Below, piece after piece: positions 7,647 through 15,223 of a DNA stretch of 64,000 nucleotides. Positions within the stretch are counted from its first letter, which is position 1, and every line of letters begins with the position of its first letter. The position numbers and the translations under genes are program-made. Source of the stretch: CBDEGU01 sp965238045 (GTDB lineage Bacteria > Acidobacteriota > Terriglobia > Bryobacterales > UBA6623); assembly GCA_965238045.1 (NCBI GenBank), contig CBDEGU010000010.1, positions 248,001 through 312,000 on the forward strand, written 5' to 3'. Under the pieces are notes generated by a model. The model was not told where the DNA came from and searched no databases. It was given only the letters and a program-made list of their open reading frames with translations.

Positions 7647-9219
7647 GAGCCTGTCCGAGTATTGGTCATTTTCTTCTTTGAGAAAAAACACAAGTGGGCG
7701 ATAATGGTTTATGGGAAAAACTTACCGCCCCTACCTTCCCGAGCAAGAACTGCTGCTGCCTCCTAGTTTGCGCGATTGGCTGCCGGAAAGCCACCTCGTC
7801 TACTTCGTCAGCGACGTGGTCGATCAACTGGATTTGTCGGCGATCGAGAAGGTCTATGAAAAGGAGTGGCGCGGCCAGCCGCCTTACCATCCGCGGCTGA
7901 TGGTGAAGCTGCTGCTCTACGGCTACTGCCTGGGGGTGCGTTCCTCGCGCAAGATCGCCGAGCGTCTGGTCGAGGACGTGCCTTTTCGGGTGTTGGCGGC
8001 CGGCAATCAGCCCGACTTCCGCACGATTTCCGACTTTCGCAAGATCCACCTGGAAGCGCTGCACCAGCTGTTCGAGCAGGTGTTGCGGCTGGCGCTGGAA
8101 GCCGGGGCGATGAAGCTGGGTCGGGTGGCGCTGGACGGCACGAAGATGAAAGCCAACGCCTCCAAGCACAAGGCCATGAGTTGGGGGCGGATGAAGCAAA
8201 CCGAGCAGCAGATTGCCGCCGAGGTCCAACAGATGCTGACCGAAGCGGAGAGGGCCGATGCCGCCGAGGACGCCCGCTACGGGCCTGAGCAGACGGGCCA
8301 GGAGCTGCCCGAGGAGTTGCAGCGCCGCCAGACGCGGCTGGAAAAGATTCGGCAAGCCCAGAGAGCCCTAAAACAAAGGGCGCGCGACAAAGCGGCCGCC
8401 CAAGACCACTCAGCCGACGACGTCCGCAAAGCGAAGCCGCGCGACAAGGATCAGTACAACTTCAGCGATCCGGAATCGCGCATCATGAAAGGCGGCGACG
8501 GGTTCTTGCAGGCCTACAACGCGCAGGCGGCGGTGGAGGGGGTCTGTCAGTTGATCGTGGGGCAGACGGTGACGCAGGCGGCGAACGACAAACAACAACT
8601 GCAGCCGCTGCTCGAAGCGGTCGAGCAGCAGGCGGGGCAGCGGCCACAACAAGTGTTGGCCGACAGCGGCTATTGTTCGGAGCAGAATCTGCAATCTTTG
8701 GAATCGGCCGCCGCGCCGGAGAACAAGATTGAGGCTTACATCGCCACGAAGAAAGACAAGCACGGGGAGCGGCCACCGCCAGCGAAGCGCGGACCCTTGC
8801 GGCGGGGAGCAACGCGGCTGGAGCGGATGAAACGCAAATTGCAGACGCGGGCTGGAGCGAAGGTTTACGCCCAACGCAAGGGGATCGTCGAGCCGGTGTT
8901 TGGTCAGATCAAACAGGGGCGCGGGATGCGAGGGTTTCTCTTGCGCGGGTTGGAGAAGGTGCGCGGCGAATGGGCGTTGATTTGCCTGACGCACAACATA
9001 TTGAAGATGCACACCCTCTGCCATGGATAGCAAGAAGGAAATGCGGTTCGAAGAGTTCGCGGAGGCTTCTGCGGGGCGCGAGAAACTGCTGCCAGGCGGT
9101 GTTTGTCCATCCCGCCCGACTTCGACCGCCCGAGCCCTGCCTTTGCCGAACGAGTAAATCTCCCGCCGGAAATTCAACCCAGCACCAAAACCGTGCCAAG
9201 CTGATACTCGGACGGACTC
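7647..9219 (+). mobile_element. IS1182-family insertion sequence, 1573 bp
   Basis: The ends read inward GAGCCTGTCCGAGTAT (left) and GAGTCCGTCCGAGTAT (right). CTAG flanks the element on both sides (7643-7646 and 9220-9223), which can be read as a 4-bp target duplication inside a CCTAGG palindrome; the exact boundary is ambiguous by one or two bases. The element holds one intact transposase gene and about 190 bases of non-coding sequence after it. The right junction lies inside a short nuclease-like frame. Confidence 0.88.
7711..9030 (+). CDS. IS1182 family transposase
   Basis: The 439-residue protein begins MGKTYRPYLPEQELLLPPSL, followed by the DUF772 region (YHPRLMVKLLLYGYCLGVRSSRKI) and ISDFRKIH. 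The DDE-type catalytic core has VALDGTKMKANASKHKAMS, VLADSGYCSEQNL and RKGIVEPVFGQIKQGRGMRGFLLRGL. All are standard for IS1182/IS5-like transposases. The frame is complete. The start follows closely on the left inverted repeat. Confidence 0.95.
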   Translation: MGKTYRPYLPEQELLLPPSLRDWLPESHLVYFVSDVVDQLDLSAIEKVYEKEWRGQPPYHPRLMVKLLLYGYCLGVRSSRKIAERLVEDVPFRVLAAGNQPDFRTISDFRKIHLEALHQLFEQVLRLALEAGAMKLGRVALDGTKMKANASKHKAMSWGRMKQTEQQIAAEVQQMLTEAERADAAEDARYGPEQTGQELPEELQRRQTRLEKIRQAQRALKQRARDKAAAQDHSADDVRKAKPRDKDQYNFSDPESRIMKGGDGFLQAYNAQAAVEGVCQLIVGQTVTQAANDKQQLQPLLEAVEQQAGQRPQQVLADSGYCSEQNLQSLESAAAPENKIEAYIATKKDKHGERPPPAKRGPLRRGATRLERMKRKLQTRAGAKVYAQRKGIVEPVFGQIKQGRGMRGFLLRGLEKVRGEWALICLTHNILKMHTLCHG

Positions 9220-9292
9220 CTAGGCGACCCGGCGCTCCCAGTAGGCGGATCGAGCGATGTTCGTTTCGCGTGCCCTTGGCTTTGGCGTTCAT
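9220..9292 (-). pseudogene. Nuclease-like N-terminal remnant cut by IS1182
   Basis: The frame starts 8 bases after the stop of the terminase-like gene, in the same orientation, and reads MNAKAKGTRNEHRSIRLL before meeting the IS end. That beginning is typical of small phage and mobile-element endonucleases of the PDDEXK/Holliday-resolvase type (KGTRNEHR..RLLE), but the catalytic Asp/Glu/Lys region is missing. Sequence on the far side of the IS (below 7647) does not continue it in any frame I could recognise, so the gene had decayed or lost its 3' part. Confidence 0.45.
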
Positions 9293-9300
9293 GATGAGCG

Positions 9301-9662
9301 CTACATGTCTCGGTTGCCCTTGTCGCCGATGTTGAGCGTGAACTTGAAGTCCTTCTCCGGGGCGTCCTCAGGCCGCTCAGAGTAACCGCGCGATTTGCCC
9401 CTCGTCTTCAGGAAAAAGATGATCGCCGTCAGGTTGCCATCTTCAATCGCGGCCATCAGCTTCGACTCCGCGAAGTCCAGCGCGCTCTCGCGCGCCTCGG
9501 ACAGCACCTCATCGAGATCCGGGTAGCGCTTGAGATATTCGTACACCGTTTTCCGGGAGCACGACAAGCTCCTGGCCGCCGTCTCGATCACGCCGTAGGC
9601 TTCCGTGAGCGCCTGCGCTACACGGGCCTCGGTGAACTTGGTTTGCCGACGATCCTTTTTTT
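9301..9662 (-). pseudogene. HTH protein like phage terminase small subunit, 5' end displaced
   Basis: The frame encodes an N-terminal HTH (ALTEAYGVIETAARSLSCSR, KTVYEYLKRYPDLDEVL) followed by ALDFAESKLMAAIEDGNLTAIIFFLKT, a pattern seen in terminase small subunits and related phage DNA-binding proteins. The IS1-like element is inserted in its poly-A lysine codons. The lost beginning lies at 12716-12734: a GTG at 12734 with GGAGG eight bases upstream, followed by codons for Thr, Ala and Lys. The open frame now extends into the IS end up to 9714 and could produce a hybrid protein starting MVARRNYWAAGF, but this is an accident of the insertion. Confidence 0.65.
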
Positions 9663-9671
9663 GGTAGTGTC

Positions 9672-10505
9672 TCAGTTTGAATCCAGCAGCCCAATAATTT
9701 CTTCGAGCGACCAAACGTGATGCGAAACGCCCGCCTCCATCGCCGGAGTCACACGCAGGCTCTTGTGAATCCTCGCGAAGTTGTAGTACATGAAATGAAT
9801 CGCGACCGCGTGAGCATGGTTCTGGATCTTCTTTGAGAATCCGTTGCTCAGGCGCGTGAAGCGGCGCATCGACATTCGCATCGTCAGGTTTTGGCGCTCG
9901 ATGTAGCTGGTCGAGACGTGTTCCGGGTCAGGGTTGCCGATCTTCACTTCCCGCTTCGTTCCGTTGACCTTAGGCGGACTGTAGCGCGTCTCCGGCTCGC
10001 TTTCGTCCCTTCCGTAGATCTTCTGGAGCATCGCATAATCGATGTTGCTGCGAAACGCCTCATCGACTGCATCCAGGTAGACCCTGTGGCCGTCGGTGGT
10101 GAGTTGCACGCGCTCCGCAAGGCGCGGGGCTAGGTCCTGCATGAACTCCCACGCGCTGCCCGCGCCACGGTCACCGGTGAACCACGTCGGAATCAGCTTC
10201 GTGTCGGCACAAATAGCCGTCCACGTCCAGACATCACCGAATCCGAACTGGCCGCGCTTGTCCTCAGGGACGTTCTTTTGCTTCGCGTAGCAGAACGACC
10301 AAATTTCGTCACACTGAATCCGCTTGCAGGGCAGGTTTTGCATGACCTCATCCTGATACTTGGCGCAAACGACACCGAGGTCCACAAGCAGCTTCGTGAC
10401 CGTGTTGATGGAGCAGCCCACCATCCGGGTCGTCGCCCGCAGGCTACAACCTTCTACGAGGGCTGATACGATCTGGACGCGCTTGGCTGTAGGCAGATTA
10501 TTCAT
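9672..10505 (-). CDS. IS1 family transposase
   Basis: The 277-residue product (start MNNLPTAKRVQIV at 10505; an upstream in-frame ATG at 10556 gives an unlikely extra tail) has an N-terminal HTH (GCSLRATTRMVGCSINTVTKLL) and a DDE domain with IQCDEIWSFCYAKQKN, TAICADTKLIPTWFTGDRG, QLTTDGHRVYLDAV, and HVSTSYIERQNLTMRMSMRRFTRL. These are the motifs of the single-frame IS1 transposases of Acidobacteria, Cyanobacteria and Archaea. The stop codon lies inside the left terminal repeat. No RBS is obvious. Confidence 0.93.
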   Translation of the reverse strand: MNNLPTAKRVQIVSALVEGCSLRATTRMVGCSINTVTKLLVDLGVVCAKYQDEVMQNLPCKRIQCDEIWSFCYAKQKNVPEDKRGQFGFGDVWTWTAICADTKLIPTWFTGDRGAGSAWEFMQDLAPRLAERVQLTTDGHRVYLDAVDEAFRSNIDYAMLQKIYGRDESEPETRYSPPKVNGTKREVKIGNPDPEHVSTSYIERQNLTMRMSMRRFTRLSNGFSKKIQNHAHAVAIHFMYYNFARIHKSLRVTPAMEAGVSHHVWSLEEIIGLLDSN

Positions 10506-10576
10506 ACTGACTATTATGCTTGAGAAGGACAACAGTGTCAAGATCTTTTTTTTCATACGGTTAGAGAATAAACTTC

Positions 10577-10605
10577 TTGTTTTTCAACCTCGGATGATGT
10601 ATCAT
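10577..10605 (+). promoter_or_regulatory. Promoter of the passenger operon with small inverted repeat
   Basis: TTGTTT (10577-10582), a 17-base spacer and TATCAT (10600-10605) form a plausible promoter 45 bases before the first passenger gene. The inverted repeat ATGATGTATCAT overlaps the -10 box and could be an autoregulatory operator for the HTH protein encoded downstream. Confidence 0.5.
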
Positions 10606-10649
10606 ATCAGGAAGAGAAGACGGCGTTGGCGTTGGAGAACTAAAACACG

Positions 10650-11312
10650 ATGCAACCATACAGAGTGTACTCTGAAACCATTGAGGCGGCTGGAGAACTT
10701 GCAGGACTGGGTCTGACGGAACAGATCTTGCTCGATGCTGTGACGGCTGGCCATGAAGCGGCTGCGGCCTCGACTCGGCACCACCCCGCCTCTCATTCAG
10801 GATTCGTTATGTGGTCAGAAACGACCAAGGCGCTCCGGGACCTTCTCACTCCCAAAGGTTGGGAAGCGGAGAACGTAAAGGGTCAACCTCTTGTGGTGAG
10901 TCCCGATGCGGCGGTCGCTATCACTGTTTCCGGTGGCAACGAAGCAACGGGATGCAAGGGGCGGCGGCCCAAGTCAAGTTGTACGAAGGGCTCAGTCACG
11001 GTCAACGCCGTTGCGTCCAACGTTCGGTGGATTCTGCCGGAACTAGAGCAGGCCGAGGTCAAACGCCTCCAGCGTCTAGACAAGCGGGATACCTGGATCT
11101 TGCTGGTCCACAGAGATGATCTAGTTGGCAAGACCCGTAGTGAGTTATCCCGACCCACACAAACCGATGGCAACGGTCGCATCGCGGACTGGTCCGACCG
11201 AATACTCCTTCCCGCGATTGATTACGGCGATACACCGACAGCCGTTGCCCGAGGCGGTAACGAGCCGAACCAGACCGGTGAAATCCGCGTTGAGATCAAG
11301 CGTAAGGCTTGA
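10650..11312 (+). CDS. Unknown protein paired with XRE-ImmA gene
   Basis: The 220-residue product has no recognised catalytic motif. It is mixed alpha/beta, with a conserved-looking core WSETTKALRDLLTPKGWE, then a strand region around PLVVSPDAAVAITVSGGNEATG and a late segment TWILLVHRDDLVGKTRSELSRP, followed by IADWSDRILLPAIDYGD. Proteins of this appearance are found upstream of XRE-ImmA genes in other genomes (from memory, not checked). It precedes the XRE-ImmA gene by 13 bases in one operon, so it may be the partner whose activity the regulator controls, for example a toxin or effector. It lies inside the IS1-like element. Confidence 0.65.
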   Translation: MQPYRVYSETIEAAGELAGLGLTEQILLDAVTAGHEAAAASTRHHPASHSGFVMWSETTKALRDLLTPKGWEAENVKGQPLVVSPDAAVAITVSGGNEATGCKGRRPKSSCTKGSVTVNAVASNVRWILPELEQAEVKRLQRLDKRDTWILLVHRDDLVGKTRSELSRPTQTDGNGRIADWSDRILLPAIDYGDTPTAVARGGNEPNQTGEIRVEIKRKA

Positions 11313-11325
11313 AGGGGTACGTCCA

Positions 11326-12414
11326 ATGTTCAATCCACGACGGCTCTCACTCGCCCGAGAGCGCCGAGGTTTTACTAAGACTGAACTCGCGAGACGGCTA
11401 AAGGTATCCACGAGGACTGTGACGGCGTGGGAATCAGGAGAGTTCACTCCTTCAGCGACCGTTCTGAGGCGGTTATCTGGCGTGCTCGACTTTCCGGTCG
11501 AGTTCTTTGCCGGTGAGCATTTGGAAACCATCGCAACGGACACGGTCAGTTTCCGCTCGATGACGAAGATGACAGCGGCACAACGAGGCATGGCATTAGC
11601 GCAGGGTTGCTTGGCCGTCCACCTTGCTAAATGGCTCGATGAACGTTTTGAGTTACCAACATCATCTATCCCCGACCTTAGTCACGAAAGAGACGCTGAA
11701 GCTGCTGCTGAGACGCTTAGACAGTCTTGGGGCCTCGAACAGCTTTGTATCCAGAACATGATTCACTTTCTGGAGGCGAAGGGTGTACGGGTTTTCTCGC
11801 TCGGCATCCAGAGCAGGGAGGTTGATGCCTTCTCGACTTGGAAAGGCGAAACTCCCTTTGTCTTCTTGAACAGCTTCAAGTCCAGTGAGCACGGTCGTTT
11901 CGATGCAGCCCATGAGTTAGGCCACTTGGTGCTCCATAGGCATGCCGGTCCCAGCGGCCACGAAGCCGAGCGCCAAGCGAACAGATTCGCGGCTGCATTC
12001 CTCATGCCGCGAGGTGATGTCCTAGCGGAAGCGCCGCGAAGGGTCACGATCAACGGGCTAATTGGTCTGAAGTCTCGCTGGATTGTCTCACTCAGTGCTT
12101 TAACTCGCAGACTTCACGAAGTAGGCATCCTTAGCGACTGGCAGTATAGGAGCGCGTGTGTCGAGATCTCCAAGCGTGGCTATCGCACTCACGAGCCGCA
12201 TGAGGCAGTTCGCGAACGCTCACTAGTCTTATCGGAGATGCTTAGCTATCTTTATCGAGAGGAGGGGGTGACGCGGGCAGCCATTGCCCGCGATCTCGCT
12301 ATCAGTGTTCAGGAGTTAGAGGAAGCCCTTTTCGGGTTGGTGCTAACCGTTGTTTCTGGTGGGAGGCGGGGCGCACCAAGGGGACCAACACCAAGACTGG
12401 CTAGAGTCAAGTAA
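11326..12414 (+). CDS. XRE-family HTH plus ImmA/IrrE metallopeptidase
   Basis: The 362-residue protein starts at the ATG at 11326 (GAAGGGG upstream); a longer frame from 11125 overlaps the previous gene and is unlikely. An XRE HTH spans residues about 5-60 (LARERRGFTKTELARRLKVS then VTAWESGEFTPSATVLRRL). The peptidase domain has FDAAHELGHLVLHRH with the HExxH zinc motif and a downstream EAERQANRFAAAFLMP, a typical M78 third-ligand region. The C terminus is helical. It is distinct from the XRE-ImmA protein at 3894-5105. Repressor or repressor-cleaving protease is the likely role. It overlaps the convergent small gene by 8 bases. Confidence 0.88.
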   Translation: MFNPRRLSLARERRGFTKTELARRLKVSTRTVTAWESGEFTPSATVLRRLSGVLDFPVEFFAGEHLETIATDTVSFRSMTKMTAAQRGMALAQGCLAVHLAKWLDERFELPTSSIPDLSHERDAEAAAETLRQSWGLEQLCIQNMIHFLEAKGVRVFSLGIQSREVDAFSTWKGETPFVFLNSFKSSEHGRFDAAHELGHLVLHRHAGPSGHEAERQANRFAAAFLMPRGDVLAEAPRRVTINGLIGLKSRWIVSLSALTRRLHEVGILSDWQYRSACVEISKRGYRTHEPHEAVRERSLVLSEMLSYLYREEGVTRAAIARDLAISVQELEEALFGLVLTVVSGGRRGAPRGPTPRLARVK

Positions 12415-12649
12415 GCCAACGCTTCTCTGCAGCCTTCTTAGCGATCTTCCGACGCTCTTCGGCTGTCAGTTTGTTCGCGCGCGCCTTTCCGCCTTTCTGT
12501 CCACCGAGGCGACCACGGGCAACAGCTCTAGGGTCCTTGCCCTCGTTATCAGGCTCGTCCGCAACTTCACCCGCCGCGATATCAACGATCAGCTTGGCGC
12601 GTTCGTTTATGTCCCGTGGGCGCTTGGGCTTGCCGGGTCGGTTCGCCAT
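12407..12649 (-). CDS. Small basic protein, KGG-like
   Basis: The 80-residue product (MANRPGKPKRPRDINERAK start) carries GRLGGQKGGKARANKLTAEE followed by RRKIAKKAAEKRW. This Gly/Lys-rich motif with a terminal RW occurs in small basic proteins of plasmids and soil bacteria, some listed as histone-like or stress-induced; the function is unknown and binding to nucleic acid is a guess. The start is the ATG at 12649; a GTG directly before it is also possible. It is convergent with the XRE-ImmA gene and lies next to the right end of the IS1-like element. Confidence 0.65.
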   Translation of the reverse strand: MANRPGKPKRPRDINERAKLIVDIAAGEVADEPDNEGKDPRAVARGRLGGQKGGKARANKLTAEERRKIAKKAAEKRWLT

Positions 12650-12723
12650 CACCCATCATTGTTGCACGTCGGAGCCGACCGGCCCAGCGCTACTGGATTC
12701 AAACTGCGACACTACCCTTTTTT

Positions 12724-12870
12724 TTAGCTGTCACTTCTGTTACCTCCAATGTGCTGTGTCCAGCGTGCGCGGGTGGCCATGCTGGCGCTCTGACTGCGTT
12801 CGGCAGGGGTGAGCCTCGCGGCTGTGGCAAGCCCGCCGATGCGTCCCGCGATCTGTCTTGAGACTCTCAT
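12724..12870 (-). CDS. Small basic protein, 48 residues, related motif
   Basis: The frame reads MRVSRQIAGRIGGLATAARL and then TPAERSQSASMATRARW, the same layout (GG, basic, ARLTPAER, RW) as the passenger gene at 12407. Its stop codon overlaps the first codons of the displaced terminase-like gene (GTG at 12734), suggesting translational coupling. The stop TAA uses the first bases of the poly-A run next to the IS1-like insertion. It lies 79 bases after the TOPRIM gene in the same orientation. No good RBS is visible, so expression is uncertain. Confidence 0.45.
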   Translation of the reverse strand: MRVSRQIAGRIGGLATAARLTPAERSQSASMATRARWTQHIGGNRSDS

Positions 12871-12949
12871 GGTTCTGCCGGCACAGGATCGCGCTGCGGC
12901 GATGTATGGCCGCCTTCCAGCAATTTGATCCTCCCCCTTAGATAGTCAC

Positions 12950-13777
12950 TTACAGGCCCCGAAGAGCATTCACAAGCTGCTCTTTCTCCTGGTGTTCCTT
13001 TTCTTTGACTTGACTCAAAGCCCCCAAATCAAGCCGTGACTCCACCTCTTGTCTCAGCCGATCGGTCAGAACATCCATCGGCAACGCATCTAGCTCGACC
13101 GAGATGTCACCATATCGCGCAACGAATGCCGCACTGCGGGTGTCCTTCTTCTTGGTGAAGTCTGTGGGTAGCTTGTATCTGCCAACGTCGTCAAACGTCA
13201 GGGCGCATTTGACGATTGGCGGGCGACACTCGAAGAAGTCCAAACGCTCCTGAAGACTCCGCACCATGTCTTCTCCGCTCGGGTCGAAGTCCCCGAAGTA
13301 GAGTACAGATACTGGCTTCCGGCAGGCCATGAACCGGCGAGCAGCGTTCCGAATCGAGTCCCAGCCGTCAAATCCGCGACCAACGTTCAACGTCACGCCA
13401 TATTCTTCAAGCACGTCTTCAAAGATGCCCGAGAGCGCATCTTTCTCCAACCATGCCTCAATGTACGCGGGCTGAGTGCTCCACACATTCCGCCGGTACG
13501 CTGATCTCACAGTTTCCGCGAAGTCACCCAGCCCATCCCACATTGAGACGGCGCGGGGACGACGAAGCCGGTCTTCAATCCACGCCCACGGAATCACTCC
13601 TTCTTGGCGGGCGTTCACAAGCGCCTTGCTGAGCGCTTGATATCGTCCCCGGTTGTTTTCTAGGACTTGTCTAGAAACAAGCTGGTAGTAGACTTGGCGT
13701 ACTGTCATGGGGTGGTGCTCTGTCAGCACGAGCCTAGCCTCTTCGATCAAGCGGATCGTTTTGGCGTGCCTACTCAT
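12950..13777 (-). CDS. TOPRIM-like protein of mobile elements
   Basis: The 275-residue product (start MSRHAKTIRLIEEARLVL at 13777; a longer frame reaching 14104 overlaps the ATPase gene and is rejected) has an N-terminal winged-helix-like part (HPMTVRQVYYQLVSRQVLEN) and a TOPRIM-like domain with VLYFGDFDPSGEDMVRSL, as in topoisomerase VI subunit A and Spo11-like proteins. The canonical active-site Tyr region is not obvious. Such genes recur in integrative elements next to primase and ATPase genes. A role in DNA processing during replication is inferred. A 100-base gap separates it from the upstream ATPase gene. Confidence 0.75.
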   Translation of the reverse strand: MSRHAKTIRLIEEARLVLTEHHPMTVRQVYYQLVSRQVLENNRGRYQALSKALVNARQEGVIPWAWIEDRLRRPRAVSMWDGLGDFAETVRSAYRRNVWSTQPAYIEAWLEKDALSGIFEDVLEEYGVTLNVGRGFDGWDSIRNAARRFMACRKPVSVLYFGDFDPSGEDMVRSLQERLDFFECRPPIVKCALTFDDVGRYKLPTDFTKKKDTRSAAFVARYGDISVELDALPMDVLTDRLRQEVESRLDLGALSQVKEKEHQEKEQLVNALRGL

Positions 13778-13877
13778 CAGTCGGTTTTCCCCTGCGTCGC
13801 TGGCTCTGCCTTCTCGGCGCGCTTGTTGCGCACACCACCTGCCGGGGGTGTGTCTAAAATGCCACACTCTACAGTCA

Positions 13878-14594
13878 TCAGCTAGCCTCGAAACCGAACC
13901 GCGTCCAGGTGAGCGTGAAACTTCGCTCCTGGGCCGCGCGGTTCTTGAACTGGCGAATACAGATAGTGCGATCGGCCACCCGGTCAATTCGGCACGCGAT
14001 ATCCGGGGCCGCCTCGATTTCCGTCGCGCCCCGGAAGTTCTTCTCCGATCCCTTCCCGGTGTGGTGGAGCACAACAACCGTTGCGCCATTGCGAGCGAGA
14101 GCAACGAAGCTGTCCATCACCCGCGCCATTTCCGTGTTGTCGTTTTCGTTGCCGTGGTGAAACCGGATCAAGCTATCGAAGATCAGCAGGGGCCTGACGG
14201 CTTCCGCGTAGTCGAGCAGTTCCTTCGCCCCGATACCGACGAACGGGAGGGCGCACCAGCGCCCCCAATACCTGAGCTTCGGCGTGTCGGGAATACCGAG
14301 AATCTCCCGCCGATGGGCGATGAGGTTAGGGCCGTTCTCTTGGTCGACATAGAGCACTTCACGGGCCGCGCTGCCGCCCATCTGGGCAAAGGCCTGCCCG
14401 AGCGCTACGGCGCGTGCTAGGTCTAGCGCCAGCCAGCTCTTGTACGTTCCCGGTTTCCCCACGAACAGCACGAAGGACCCCACCGGAATGAACTCCTCAA
14501 TGAGCCAGCTCACCGGCTCGTACTTGATATCCGCGAGCGTGGGAATGCGGGACCACCACGGGAGCGACGTGAAGGCATGGCGGCCGGTCTTCAT
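13878..14594 (-). CDS. RecA-like ATPase, RepA/AAA_25 type
   Basis: The 238-residue protein has a Walker A motif GKPGTYKS (46-53), a following LALDLARAVALGQAF helix, REVLYVDQENGPN, a Walker B-like PLLIFDSLIRFH, and VVVLHHTGKGSEKNFRGATE. This is the layout of plasmid RepA/phage-type hexameric helicases of the AAA_25 family. Its start codon overlaps the stop of the primase gene by 4 bases (13878-14594 and 14591-15223), so both are translated together. It probably unwinds DNA at the element origin. Confidence 0.85.
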   Translation of the reverse strand: MKTGRHAFTSLPWWSRIPTLADIKYEPVSWLIEEFIPVGSFVLFVGKPGTYKSWLALDLARAVALGQAFAQMGGSAAREVLYVDQENGPNLIAHRREILGIPDTPKLRYWGRWCALPFVGIGAKELLDYAEAVRPLLIFDSLIRFHHGNENDNTEMARVMDSFVALARNGATVVVLHHTGKGSEKNFRGATEIEAAPDIACRIDRVADRTICIRQFKNRAAQERSFTLTWTRFGFEAS

Positions 14595-15223
14595 AGCCCT
14601 TGAACCTCCGCCCGGAAATCATGGTCGCCGTAAAGCCCCCGCAAGAACGGCTCGATCGCGAAGGACGGGTCCGCGTGGAGCTTCACCAGTTGCTCGTCGA
14701 TAAGCGCCATCCCAACATGGGCACTGGTTATCGCCGCGTGAACGGCATCTACCTTCGCCCGGTCGATATCGTCGGAGTTGAAGAACTCTTCGAGAAAGGC
14801 CAGGTTCGCCGTTTGCTGATCGCCGAGAAATTGCCAGTCCGCAAATAGCCGCGCTTTTTTCAGAGCCAGCCAACGATCGAAAGACCGTACCTCCGCGTCG
14901 CTCAGCTTCGCCGCCAACGACGGCGCTTCGTAGGCGTCGTGACTGTCAAACGGAACACCGGCGATGCCCGCGAGACGGCGGAGCGCGCCGCGAAAGCTGA
15001 GCCCCTCGGCTAGTTCGAGAAACGAGATGACATCGCCGCCCTTCCCGCAACCGAAGCAATGCCACAAGCCCAATTCGTTGACACTGAAGCTCGGGGTCTT
15101 CTCGTTGTGGAAGGGGCACAGGCCCGCGTGCCGCTTGCCGACCTTGCGCAACCGGACGTATCGGCCGACTACTTCAACGGGACTCACCGCTGCCTTCAAC
15201 TCGTGTGCTGAGATCATTCCCAA
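14591..15223 (-). CDS. CHC2 zinc-finger primase-like protein
   Basis: The 210-residue protein has a DnaG-type zinc-binding domain in the first 100 residues: C36, H39, C56 and C59 in GLCPFHNEKTPSFSV and WHCFGCGKGGDVISF. There is no TOPRIM domain, so it is either a primase fragment that works with another protein or a DNA-recognition subunit. The separate TOPRIM protein encoded at 12950 in the same operon could supply the missing half. The gene overlaps the initiator gene upstream by 10 bases. Confidence 0.88.
   Translation of the reverse strand: MGMISAHELKAAVSPVEVVGRYVRLRKVGKRHAGLCPFHNEKTPSFSVNELGLWHCFGCGKGGDVISFLELAEGLSFRGALRRLAGIAGVPFDSHDAYEAPSLAAKLSDAEVRSFDRWLALKKARLFADWQFLGDQQTANLAFLEEFFNSDDIDRAKVDAVHAAITSAHVGMALIDEQLVKLHADPSFAIEPFLRGLYGDHDFRAEVQGL

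Larger units (their letters stand above)
9663..12715. mobile_element. IS1-like element carrying three passenger genes, 3053 bp
   Basis: Inverted repeats at 9663-9690 and 12688-12715 match at 26 of 28 positions and start GGTAGTGTC, close to the IS1 consensus start GGTAATGAC. The flanks carry the 8-base repeat CTTTTTTT (9655-9662 and 12716-12723), the size IS1 elements generate, although the T-run makes this weak on its own. The left third encodes an IS1-type transposase. The right two thirds hold three genes unrelated to transposition. No second copy of the terminal repeat lies next to the transposase start, so the whole 3 kb appears to be one transposition unit. It disrupts the terminase-like gene. 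Confidence 0.78.

Noticed and set aside
10505..10560. Normal right end of a short IS1 element next to the transposase
   Set aside because: AACAGTGTCAAG occurs here but in the wrong orientation and without the rest of the terminal repeat; the matching inverted end is at 12688-12715.
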